The position numbers and the translations under genes were made by a program. From the NCBI GenBank assembly GCA_018662405.1, contig JABJGE010000004.1:1-45950 (forward strand): a stretch of 45,950 nt of DNA, written 5' to 3'. The notes beneath the pieces are model-generated. The model saw only the letters and a program-made list of their open reading frames with translations. It was not told the DNA's origin and did no database searches. This document shows positions 8,250 to 16,015 of this stretch, piece by piece (the stretch's first letter is position 1; each line of letters starts with the position of its first letter). The DNA is from Campylobacteraceae bacterium (lineage in GTDB: Bacteria; Campylobacterota; Campylobacteria; Campylobacterales; Arcobacteraceae).

Positions 8250-9355
8250 TATTCCTCTTCCTCTTCTTCATCATCTTCATCGTCTTCATCGTCACCTTCA
8301 TACATTTCTAACTCTTCATAAGCTCTAAATACATTTCCTGGACTAAGTAGATAATATAGATCTTTATTTCTAAATTCTTCAAGAGTAACATGTTTTGTAA
8401 TATCATCAGGATGAATTTCTTCTTCAATACCTTCTAATACTCTATCTTTAATATAAGTAAAGTATTGAATAGATTCATCTGCAGCTGTTCTATCTGTAAT
8501 AAAACCGTGTCCTGCAACTAAATGATTCCAGTCTCTAGCTTTTATTGCTTTAAGAGCATTAAGTTGACCAATGATTAGACCATCTCTATTAGATGTAACC
8601 CTACCGTTCATAACAACGTCAGCAACTAAAACAACTTTTTCTTCTGGTAAATATAAGAACCAATCTTCTTCAGAGTGAGCATATCCAACTTTTACATATT
8701 CCATTTTCATACCAGAAATTTCAAATTCTGTAGTATCTTTAAAATGTTCATCAACTTGTACTAGTGTTGTTTTTCTAATAGCATCTTGATATAAAGTTTT
8801 AATCATTCTAGTTTGCATACCTGGGTATTTTTTACCATCAATTTCTCTTGGACCATAATAGTTTGCATTAATAGAATGTGGTCCTATAATTTTAGCACCA
8901 TGAACTTCTTTATAATAATTATTACCTAGCCAGTGATCATCATGTTCATGACTAATAATAACAGTCTTAACAGGAAGTTTTGCAATCTTACTCATAGCAG
9001 CATAAGCTTGTTCAGCAAATACATACGAAGGACCACTATCCCATGCTATCCACTCAGTATCACCTTGTATATAACAACTGTTAGACATATCTCCAGCATT
9101 TTCTTTTGTTGGCATTTCCATGGCACCAAAGAAACACCAAACTTTATCACTAACTTGTACTGGTTTTAAATTATAATCCCAATCTGGACCAGCACCATCT
9201 CTCGTAGGTACCCATTCATTAAGAATAAAATTTCCATCTGCATCAAGCTTATGTGGATCTGTAATTGTAACTGATTTATTAAAAATGAATGGACTTGCAA
9301 TAACAAATATTACAAGCGCCACTATAGATAATAAAATACTTGATTTAATTTTCAT
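8249..9355 (-). CDS. soxH: SoxH-like MBL-fold metallo-hydrolase
   Basis: This 368-residue protein has an N-terminal hydrophobic anchor or signal (residues 5-24). Its metallo-beta-lactamase fold is marked by SHEHDDH (His136, His138, Asp140, His141), a later GYAHSEEDWF and AGHGFITD. Proteins of this type in sox clusters are called SoxH; their substrate is not established, and thiol or persulfide hydrolysis is inferred from related MBL enzymes. The C-terminus is a striking acidic tail with about 20 Asp/Glu in the last 25 residues. It lies 8 bases after soxZ and is coupled to the DUF302 gene. Block B has no counterpart. Confidence 0.75.
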   Translation of the reverse strand: MKIKSSILLSIVALVIFVIASPFIFNKSVTITDPHKLDADGNFILNEWVPTRDGAGPDWDYNLKPVQVSDKVWCFFGAMEMPTKENAGDMSNSCYIQGDTEWIAWDSGPSYVFAEQAYAAMSKIAKLPVKTVIISHEHDDHWLGNNYYKEVHGAKIIGPHSINANYYGPREIDGKKYPGMQTRMIKTLYQDAIRKTTLVQVDEHFKDTTEFEISGMKMEYVKVGYAHSEEDWFLYLPEEKVVLVADVVMNGRVTSNRDGLIIGQLNALKAIKARDWNHLVAGHGFITDRTAADESIQYFTYIKDRVLEGIEEEIHPDDITKHVTLEEFRNKDLYYLLSPGNVFRAYEELEMYEGDDEDDEDDEEEEEE

Positions 9356-9363
9356 AAGTATCC

Positions 9364-9666
9364 TTATTTAATTTTTTTCTTACCTGTTTTTGTTTTTCCA
9401 GTATGGTCAGTAAGTGTAAATACTAATTTATCACCCTTTTTTGCTCCTGTAAATGTAAATTTAAGAAGAGGATTTTCAGACATAAATCCACTTGTACTTG
9501 CTTCAAATACAATTTTATCATTAACAGTAGCTACGATTCTAGAAATATATTCTACAGGAACTTGTTTTTTCTCTGCTTCTTCTTTATCCGCCATTAGGCT
9601 TCTAAACATAGCTTTTACTTTTACTTTACCGTTTTTTACTTTTGCTTTAATTTTCATTTTTGCCAT
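9364..9666 (-). CDS. soxZ: Thiosulfate carrier subunit SoxZ, copy A
   Basis: SoxZ forms the SoxYZ heterodimer that presents the SoxY swinging arm to the Sox enzymes in the periplasm. The 100-residue protein has the compact all-beta pattern. YISRIVATVNDKIVFEASTS and FMSENPLLKFTF (residues 40-71) match the SoxZ core, where NP precedes the last strands. It has no signal peptide, as expected for a partner co-exported with Tat-targeted SoxY. A good AAAGGA precedes ATG. The 72-base gap to soxY is T-rich but holds no clear terminator. Confidence 0.92.
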   Translation of the reverse strand: MAKMKIKAKVKNGKVKVKAMFRSLMADKEEAEKKQVPVEYISRIVATVNDKIVFEASTSGFMSENPLLKFTFTGAKKGDKLVFTLTDHTGKTKTGKKKIK

Positions 9667-9738
9667 TTTATTTCCTTTGTATTTATATTTTTATTTTATT
9701 TTGTTTTATTTTAATATGTTAGTTGTGGGATGATTAAA

Positions 9739-10200
9739 TCAACCTCCACAACCACCAATAGATACATCTACTTCTTTAGCAGTAGTTAATAATTGACCAT
9801 CTCTAGTTTTTGCTACAATAGTAATAACTGCAGTTTGTCTCATCTTAATTCTAAAAGAATAATCTACTTTTTGACCTTCAGGTACAGAGAATACAACCGT
9901 AGCTGCTCTTGGATTTGCATCTTGGAATAATGCAATAGTTTCAATATCTAATTTACTTGTTAAAGTAATCGGAATTGATCCACCATTTTCAGCTAAGTCT
10001 GGTGCTTTCATTTTAATCTTATCAGATTTTTTTAATCCAGCTGATCCAAACATCTCTTTAATTGCATCAACAGACTTCTCTGCTTCCCATGCTTTTGGTT
10101 TTGTAGTTCTAAAGTCTACTGCTCTTAAGCTTGTTACTGGTGCAACTGCTAAAGCTAGTGCCGCAGCACTTAATCCAAAAAATTTTCTTCTATTCATCAT
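9739..10200 (-). CDS. soxY: Thiosulfate-binding protein SoxY, copy A
   Basis: SoxY carries sulfur intermediates covalently on a C-terminal cysteine. The 153-residue protein has a Tat signal (NRRKFFGLSAAALALA), the family core IALFQDANPRAA near residues 89-100, and the canonical GGCGG terminus with Cys151. AAAGGA lies seven bases before the first ATG. The gene sits between soxD and soxZ in the leftward operon. The intact arm suggests a fully functional carrier, in contrast to the altered terminus of copy B. Confidence 0.95.
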   Translation of the reverse strand: MMNRRKFFGLSAAALALAVAPVTSLRAVDFRTTKPKAWEAEKSVDAIKEMFGSAGLKKSDKIKMKAPDLAENGGSIPITLTSKLDIETIALFQDANPRAATVVFSVPEGQKVDYSFRIKMRQTAVITIVAKTRDGQLLTTAKEVDVSIGGCGG

Positions 10201-10234
10201 TTTATTTTCCTTTGTTTTAGTTTGACTAGATTTA

Positions 10235-11416
10235 CTAGTGTTTTTTATTTGAATCTACCATAAATTCAACAATTTGTTTAATTTCTGTATTTGTTAAGTC
10301 CATATTACCACCTTTTGGAGGCATTCCACCCATACCTTGGATAGCATTATGAACAACTTCAGCAAAACCTTTTTCCATTACATCAGCCCATGCATCTGTA
10401 TCACCAACTGCTGGTGCACCCATTGAATCAGTAGCATGACAAAGCTTACAAGATTCATTGTAAAGTGTCTCTGCTTTTGAAACACTTTTGTTTTCAACTA
10501 CAGGAGGAAGATCTCTTACCGTTGAATAAGGAGGAACAACATCACTCATCTCGTACTTAATTTTTACAACTGAAGCTTCTGTTTTTCCATCTTTACCACC
10601 TGGATCTTTACAATCAGTCATACATCTTGTACCAGAACCAATATTTTTAGCACGATCAGCAAAGAACGCTCTAATATCTTCTTGTGCATTTGGACCATCA
10701 ATATTTGGATAGAATCCATCTCTATTTGGAAGAGTAACTTTCATAAGTTTTTCTTTATTAAGTACATATTCCTCATCCATCTCTACACCATCAATCTCAA
10801 TACCATTATTAGCTAATAAATAAGCAGTAATAGCATAAGTTTCACTATTTGTTAAACTTTTTGGATGTGCATATGGCATAGCATCTCTAATATATGTAAA
10901 TAATGTAGTTGCAACAGGCCAATAAGTACCAACAGTTCTTTTTGGTGCATCAGTACTTCCATATACTCTTTGATTTTTAAGAGTTATAACTATTCCATTT
11001 TCATCTTTATCTTGATTACCACCTGTTAACTGAGGGTAACCATTTCCACCAGCACCAAATTCACCATGACAAGATGCACATTGCGCTTCATAAAGTTCAT
11101 CACCAAGTTCAACTGATCCCTCACCTTCAGGTAAACCAGTACCATCTGGTAATGCATCAACATCCCATGCTTTGATCTCATTTGCAGTTGCTTCTCTACC
11201 AAAATTAACACCTTTAGTACTTTGCTCATTATATTTATAAGCAGCATAGTTACCATTAGCTCTTTTGTAAGTTACACCACCGTCAATAGCAGTTTTATTT
11301 TTTATTTCATACTCTCCAACAGTCGCAGGTGCAGCTATTGATACAGAAACTAATAAAGCAGATGTTGCTATTGCTTTTATTCCATTTGTAATTGATTTAT
11401 GATCTAACTTGAACAT
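10235..11416 (-). CDS. soxD: Diheme cytochrome c SoxD, copy A
   Basis: SoxD is the electron-accepting diheme subunit of sulfane dehydrogenase SoxCD. The 393-residue protein has a Sec signal (about 15-30) and two heme sites, CASCH at 113-117 and CKLCH at 323-327. The second domain has a GMGGMPPKGG Met-ligand loop. A pair of cysteines (RCMTDC, about residue 262) between the domains could form a disulfide. The start overlaps the end of soxC by 20 bases with AAAGG just upstream, so translation is probably coupled. Electrons would pass to a soluble cytochrome c or terminal oxidase. Confidence 0.9.
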   Translation of the reverse strand: MFKLDHKSITNGIKAIATSALLVSVSIAAPATVGEYEIKNKTAIDGGVTYKRANGNYAAYKYNEQSTKGVNFGREATANEIKAWDVDALPDGTGLPEGEGSVELGDELYEAQCASCHGEFGAGGNGYPQLTGGNQDKDENGIVITLKNQRVYGSTDAPKRTVGTYWPVATTLFTYIRDAMPYAHPKSLTNSETYAITAYLLANNGIEIDGVEMDEEYVLNKEKLMKVTLPNRDGFYPNIDGPNAQEDIRAFFADRAKNIGSGTRCMTDCKDPGGKDGKTEASVVKIKYEMSDVVPPYSTVRDLPPVVENKSVSKAETLYNESCKLCHATDSMGAPAVGDTDAWADVMEKGFAEVVHNAIQGMGGMPPKGGNMDLTNTEIKQIVEFMVDSNKKH

Positions 11417-12704
11417 TTGTCACCTTTCCTTTAGCATCAACAGCCCATGTATGTATAGCATTTCTGTGGTAAACACCTTCAACACCTACAACTTTTTTCT
11501 CTTGATTTACAGTTGGTTGAACATTATCAGAATCATCATAAGAACGACTTTGTAATAATAATGGCTTACCTTCATATCTATACATGTAACTAAATCTTGT
11601 CCAAGCTTTTGGAAGAACTAAACCTTTAAGATTTGCTTCTACCCAGTTTTTACCACCGTCAAAACTTATATCTACACCCTTGATAGTACCATGCCCAGAC
11701 CATGCAAGACCTTCAATTTCAACTAAATCACCTACTTTAAGATCAGTCCATGGATATTCAGGACATGGTGAAGTAATTACTGAGTTTGTCTCATTTGCAT
11801 AGAAATGTTGAATAGCTTTACCACTTGCAGTAAGTGCAGTATACTTAGAAGTTTCCTCTTTAGCATACCACGGTTTATCACCAAATTCTAATCTTTTTAA
11901 CCACTTAACACAAAGATTCGCTTCCCAACCCGGAGCTAATAAACGAACTGGGTAACCCTGCTCATCTCTTAATGCTTCACCATTCATAGCATAAACAATC
12001 ATAACGTCATCTAGTACTTTTTCAATTGGTAATGTTCTACTCATCTCTGAACCATCACTACCTTCTGCTAACATCCATTTAGCTTCAGGTTTAAGTCCTA
12101 ATTCATCAAGAATAGTTTTTAATCTTACACCTGTCCATTCAGTACAACTCATCATACCTCTTACAAACTGTAGAGAACCAAACTGTGGACCTTTCCACTC
12201 AGCTGCACCATTTGAAGGACATTCTAAAAAGTGAATTCTTGTTTCACTTGGATATCTCTTAAGTTGATCAAGAGTAAGTACAATAGATTTTTCTACAAGC
12301 CCATGAATCATTAATCTAAATTCATTTGGATTAATATGTGCTACACCATTATGTGTTCTAGTAAAGTGTAATCCATTAGGAACAATAATTCCCTCTAACT
12401 CATGTAAAGGTGTCATAGAAATAGCTGCATGCATATCTCCAGCTGAAGACATCAATGCAGATGTTCTTCTTACTACATTATGCTCATACTTAGATGGTAA
12501 ACCATACGGATTAAAGTTACACTCATCTCCTAAAGTTGTACCCCATTTTGTGTGGTGAATAATATTTTTATCATCTAGATCTGATCCAAGAACTGTTGAT
12601 GGAGCTATAATACTAGCTGCAGCAACGGCACTTACAGATGCTGTTTTTCTGAAAAAATCTCTTCTACTAATAGATGTTGATTCTTCTAACATTGTTTTAT
12701 TCAA
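11397..12704 (-). CDS. soxC: Sulfane dehydrogenase molybdenum subunit SoxC, copy A
   Basis: SoxC is a sulfite-oxidase-family molybdopterin protein that, with SoxD, oxidises the SoxY-bound sulfane sulfur. The 435-residue protein has a Tat signal (SRRDFFRK at 13-20). The molybdenum-ligand cysteine is in HFLECPSNG (Cys162), and the C-terminal dimerisation domain contains EGLAWSGHG and DISFDGGKNW. The start codon is TTG at 12704, five bases after GGAG; the next ATG is too far from any SD. The 55-base gap upstream lacks an obvious promoter, so it may be read from the cytochrome-SQR operon. Confidence 0.93.
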   Translation of the reverse strand: MNKTMLEESTSISRRDFFRKTASVSAVAAASIIAPSTVLGSDLDDKNIIHHTKWGTTLGDECNFNPYGLPSKYEHNVVRRTSALMSSAGDMHAAISMTPLHELEGIIVPNGLHFTRTHNGVAHINPNEFRLMIHGLVEKSIVLTLDQLKRYPSETRIHFLECPSNGAAEWKGPQFGSLQFVRGMMSCTEWTGVRLKTILDELGLKPEAKWMLAEGSDGSEMSRTLPIEKVLDDVMIVYAMNGEALRDEQGYPVRLLAPGWEANLCVKWLKRLEFGDKPWYAKEETSKYTALTASGKAIQHFYANETNSVITSPCPEYPWTDLKVGDLVEIEGLAWSGHGTIKGVDISFDGGKNWVEANLKGLVLPKAWTRFSYMYRYEGKPLLLQSRSYDDSDNVQPTVNQEKKVVGVEGVYHRNAIHTWAVDAKGKVTNVQVRS

Positions 12705-12759
12705 TTTCTCTCCTTTTATTAAATTAATTTCTATAGCTATTTATTCTTAAAATAATTTG

Positions 12760-13200
12760 CTAAGCAATTTGTTCCACATTATTTGTTAATTCAAATATTA
12801 ACTTTTTTCTTTCATAAGATAAATTATTAAGAATCTCTTCCCCAACAACTTCTCTATCTTGCCATTCAGATTCCTCATGAATATTAAAAAACTTTTTAAA
12901 ATAATTATAGTGAGCATCACTACTTGTTATTTTGAAGAAATAAAATCTAAAATAACCTATATCATTAATAGCATTTATGGCAAATTGCTTTCCTTCACTA
13001 TTAGGATAAACATCTTCTTTTATCCAATTAATGAAAAAATCAGATTCTTTGAACCAGTTATATAAATCTATATCTACACCTTTTAGAAGATTAAATGTTT
13101 TCTCTTGTTCTTCATTTAACTCTAAAGTATAAACATTTTCATCAATGTCAAACTTATCTTGATCCTGATCATATACTACTAATTCAAATTCTACTTGCAT
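12760..13200 (-). CDS. Unknown acidic 146-residue protein in the sox operon
   Basis: I do not recognise this protein. It is acidic and rich in aromatic residues (LYNWFKESDFFINWIKEDVY, residues 46-65, and GYFRFYFFKI), with no cysteine, signal peptide or membrane helix, so it is probably cytoplasmic. It lies 9 bases after the SQR-like gene and 55 bases before soxC in the same direction. The frame is intact with ATG. It might be an assembly or quality-control factor for the exported redox proteins, but that is only positional inference. Confidence 0.65.
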   Translation of the reverse strand: MQVEFELVVYDQDQDKFDIDENVYTLELNEEQEKTFNLLKGVDIDLYNWFKESDFFINWIKEDVYPNSEGKQFAINAINDIGYFRFYFFKITSSDAHYNYFKKFFNIHEESEWQDREVVGEEILNNLSYERKKLIFELTNNVEQIA

Positions 13201-13209
13201 AAATAAATC

Positions 13210-14682
13210 CTAAGCTTTTCCAGAAAGCATACCGTACATAGTCATAGGCTTAAGTGCGTAAACTTTCATTAACCAGAATACCCATCTTTCAACTAACGGA
13301 TCTAGAGGGAAAGAAGGTTTAGGTGAAACACTCCAATCGAATTCTGCTAACATAACTGTACCTATACTTGTAATTAATGGACAAACTGTATACCCATCAT
13401 ATTTAGAAGTAAGTTTCTTACCTTCCATTTGTGCAATAAGGTTATCTACAAGAACTTTATATTGTTTTCTTACTGAACCACCTGTTTTACCCATTGGTAC
13501 TTGAGCAATATCACCAATAGCAAATATATTTTTATATTTAATATGCTGAAGTGTCTCTTTATTTACAGGCACCCATCCTGCAGCTGAACCTAAATCAGAT
13601 TCTCTTATTTCTCTTGGAGCAATTTGAGGTGGAGAGATATGTAAAAAGTCATATGGTACTCTTATTTTTTCATGCTTAGGAATAACCTCAAAATCTTTCA
13701 TAATAGGATCCCAAGGACCTTTTTCCTGCCATTTCGAATCAAATACAGCAATTTTATTTTTAGCATCTACTTCAATTAAATTGTGTCTATAGTGCCATTC
13801 AAAACCTTCTCTTTTAAATTGCTCTAATATTGCATCATGGTATTCAGGTACACCAAACATTGCACCACCATTTGGATAGAAAATAAGTTCTGCATTTTCT
13901 CTAGCCCCTGCTTCTTTTAATCGAGAGTTAGTAAGATACATGATTTTCTTTGGTGCACCACCACATTTAATTGGTGTACTTGGGTGAGTAAATAAAAATC
14001 TAGTTTTTTTACCAGACTTAGCTTGAGCTATATATTTTTGCATTTGCTCCCATGTTTGCGTAGCACCTTGACCAGTATATATAGAACATAAACCGTCATC
14101 ACCTAAAACTTTAAGAAGTTTTGAATTATCACCAGATGAATAAACACGACCAGCTTCTTCTAAACCTTTAATACTTTCAAAATCAAGCTGTAGACCAGTT
14201 GCAACGATTAAATAGTCATAAGATATTACTTGACCTTTTGCAGTAGTTAGTTTATTATTATTAGGATCAAAATCTATTGCTTTATCTTCAATAACTTTTA
14301 CACCATCTGGTATAAAGTCATCTCTCTTATAAGCTATTTCACTCTCATCCCAAATACCTGCACCTACTAGAGTTTGTCCTGGTTGATAAGATGCAGACAA
14401 TGCTTCTGGCTCAATAATAGTGATATCTGGATCAGTCATATTTAAAGTTAATCTTGCGGCTGTTGATATACCAGCTAATCCACCACCAACAATTACTATT
14501 TTACCTTTAGCTTTAGATGATTTTACAGCTTCTGTTTCAGCTTGAGCACTTGTTGCACCACCCATTAAAAAAGTTGCACTAGAGATACCTGCTAATTTCA
14601 TAGCATCTCTTCTGCTTAATCCACTTTTAGATAAATCTTTATCCATCTCTGATAACATATTGTCAATATATTTATTATCCAT
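13210..14682 (-). CDS. sqr: Tat-exported type II sulfide:quinone oxidoreductase-like protein
   Basis: The 490-residue FAD protein has a Tat signal (SRRDAMK at 23-29, then GISSATFLMGG) and the FAD motif IVIVGGGLAG (62-71). The cysteine contexts are those of type II (SQOR-like) SQR: PIKCGGAPKKIMYL (Cys240) and GYTVCPLITSIGTVMLAEFD (Cys434). A second FAD motif is AIGDIAQVP, followed by KTGGSVRKQ. The C-terminus (WVFWLMKVYALKPM) could sit on the membrane. Type II SQRs oxidise sulfide to a sulfane acceptor and reduce quinone. Here a cytochrome c gene 10 bases upstream could be an alternative acceptor. Periplasmic location follows from the Tat motif. Confidence 0.82.
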   Translation of the reverse strand: MDNKYIDNMLSEMDKDLSKSGLSRRDAMKLAGISSATFLMGGATSAQAETEAVKSSKAKGKIVIVGGGLAGISTAARLTLNMTDPDITIIEPEALSASYQPGQTLVGAGIWDESEIAYKRDDFIPDGVKVIEDKAIDFDPNNNKLTTAKGQVISYDYLIVATGLQLDFESIKGLEEAGRVYSSGDNSKLLKVLGDDGLCSIYTGQGATQTWEQMQKYIAQAKSGKKTRFLFTHPSTPIKCGGAPKKIMYLTNSRLKEAGARENAELIFYPNGGAMFGVPEYHDAILEQFKREGFEWHYRHNLIEVDAKNKIAVFDSKWQEKGPWDPIMKDFEVIPKHEKIRVPYDFLHISPPQIAPREIRESDLGSAAGWVPVNKETLQHIKYKNIFAIGDIAQVPMGKTGGSVRKQYKVLVDNLIAQMEGKKLTSKYDGYTVCPLITSIGTVMLAEFDWSVSPKPSFPLDPLVERWVFWLMKVYALKPMTMYGMLSGKA

Positions 14683-14692
14683 AATTATCCTT

Positions 14693-15070
14693 TTATTTTA
14701 AATTATTAACATATTTGGCAACTGCATCAATTTCTGCCCAAGAAAGATCAACTGTAACGCTTCTCATTAAAGAACCATAACCATATTTATTATGAGTTTG
14801 GTAATTTTTACTTTTAATACCACCCCTGTAATCTTTTAAATCTTTTATTAATGCATTTGTATCTACACCTGCAATCTCACCATATTTAATTCTAGATGAA
14901 CCTTCATAACTTGTTTGCTTACCATTGTCTCCATGACAACTAGAACATTGTTTTTTATAGATAACATCACCTTTTGGTGCTAATAATAATCCAGTTTTAT
15001 ATATAGGAGCATTATTAGATGCAAATAAAGTAGTACCTACTACTAATATAGATAGCATAATCTTTTTCAT
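14693..15070 (-). CDS. Small monoheme cytochrome c
   Basis: This 125-residue class I-like cytochrome has a Sec signal (MKKIMLSILVVGTTLFA) and one heme site, CSSCH, near residues 36-40. The likely axial Met is in GSLMRSVTVDLSWAEIDAVA near the C-terminus, a layout seen in small sulfur-pathway cytochromes. It is the first gene of a leftward run and lies 10 bases before the SQR-like gene, so it is the obvious candidate electron acceptor for it, in the manner of FCSD heme subunits. A clear SD (GAGGT) precedes ATG. Confidence 0.85.
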   Translation of the reverse strand: MKKIMLSILVVGTTLFASNNAPIYKTGLLLAPKGDVIYKKQCSSCHGDNGKQTSYEGSSRIKYGEIAGVDTNALIKDLKDYRGGIKSKNYQTHNKYGYGSLMRSVTVDLSWAEIDAVAKYVNNLK

Positions 15071-15426
15071 TTTTGACCTCTCAATAATTTATGTGTAATC
15101 ATTGTAGAGTAAACAATCTTATGTAAAACTAAATCTAATATTAAATTTTATTAATAGTATGATAATTATATATTATTTAAGTCTAAACTTTATTAGTAAA
15201 GTGCCTACATATAGGGGCATAATAAATAGTTATGTTAAATATAAGTATAATATTTACTCATTTATAATTAATAATAATTTTTATATTACCAGTCATTTGT
15301 ATGTCATGATATAAATAATAATTATATTAACTAATTCAAAAAATAATGTAGATAATAAAAGTAAAGGAATAAATGAAGCTTTTAGTTTATAGAAAGTACT
15401 ATAAAGATAATTTTATGTAAATAATT
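15071..15426. other. 356-base intergenic region between cytochrome c and SoxW-like genes
   Basis: This very AT-rich spacer holds the upstream region of the leftward cytochrome-SQR-sox operon. I see the shared box at 15174-15189, and a short GC-richer dyad at 15202-15219 (TGCC...GGCA around ACATATA) that may be an operator. There is a 7-bp hairpin at 15386-15405 (TTTATAG/CTATAAA) that may terminate the SoxW-like gene, and a tiny open frame at 15373-15420. I see no tRNA or larger gene. Confidence 0.5.
15174..15189 (-). promoter_or_regulatory. Shared 16-bp box upstream of the cytochrome c-SQR-sox operon
   Basis: TATTTAAGTCTAAACT here matches TATTTAAGTCTATACT at 21822-21837 in 15 of 16 positions. 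The box lies 104 bases upstream of the cytochrome c start; its partner lies 80 bases upstream of the second soxC. No other window position was noticed with this match. It may bind a common regulator or be an upstream promoter element. Confidence 0.35.
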
Positions 15427-15915
15427 TTACCATTCATCATCTTCTAGTTCTAATTCTTGAATAAATGCTTCAAGGTCTATTTTTTTATAGCTTTTAGATG
15501 ATATATACTTTATCTCTTTATAATATTCTTCAACATTTCTATAACCTATAGATTTATACAAGACATCTCCATTTTTATTAATATAATATGTTGCTGGATA
15601 TGCAGGTACTTTCATAGATTTTGAGAACTCTTTATGTGCACCTGTAAAATTCTTAAATCTAACTATACCTTGATCTTTTGTATATATATCAACTAATAAA
15701 AAGTCTTTATCTAATTCATTTAAAATTTTTTGACTTTTAAAATTCTCAGAAAGCATTGTTTCACAGTAATTACAAGATGGGATATGGAAAAAAATCATTA
15801 TTAATTTATCTTCATTAGATGCAATATTCATTTTATTATTCATATCAATATCAGTATTGGCAATAGCCATACCTGCAAATAATAAAATAAATACAATTTT
15901 ATTAATAAAAAGCAT
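15427..15915 (-). CDS. SoxW-like periplasmic thioredoxin
   Basis: The 162-residue protein has a signal peptide (INKIVFILLFAGMAIA) and a thioredoxin fold with CNYC (Cys48, Cys51) in HIPSCNYCETM. VPAYPATYYI provides the cis-proline loop. The C-terminus is acidic (ELELEDDEW). SoxW proteins in sox clusters probably keep SoxY or other periplasmic thiols reduced. A longer frame reaches back to 16110, but it would run through the divergent flavoprotein gene. ATG 15915 has AAAGGA in the right place and begins the signal peptide. The gene is divergent from FCSD copy B. Confidence 0.82.
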   Translation of the reverse strand: MLFINKIVFILLFAGMAIANTDIDMNNKMNIASNEDKLIMIFFHIPSCNYCETMLSENFKSQKILNELDKDFLLVDIYTKDQGIVRFKNFTGAHKEFSKSMKVPAYPATYYINKNGDVLYKSIGYRNVEEYYKEIKYISSKSYKKIDLEAFIQELELEDDEW

Positions 15916-15960
15916 TGGTAGATCCTTTGGTAATAACTTCAGTCTATATACTAACATAAG

Positions 15961-15972
15961 TATATAATAAGT
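15961..15972 (+). promoter_or_regulatory. Putative -10 region for FCSD copy B
   Basis: TATATAATAAGT, containing TATAAT at 15963-15968, lies 55 bases before the ATG. The identical 12-mer lies 66 bases before the ATG of copy A (5845-5856). Conservation across the paralogues supports a real promoter. Confidence 0.55.
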
Positions 15973-16015
15973 GACTTGATGATATCTTACATTTATAAAA
16001 TAATAGGAAATAAGT

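Noticed and set aside
11026-11256. Leftward open frame inside soxD copy A in another frame
   Set aside because: It overlaps the conserved heme domain of SoxD, has biased residue content (Leu, Met, Val) and no start signal.
15071-15426. Search for a tRNA, small RNA or insertion-sequence remnant in the largest gap
   Set aside because: No cloverleaf, no transposase fragment and no terminal repeats are visible; only AT-rich sequence with the small elements listed.
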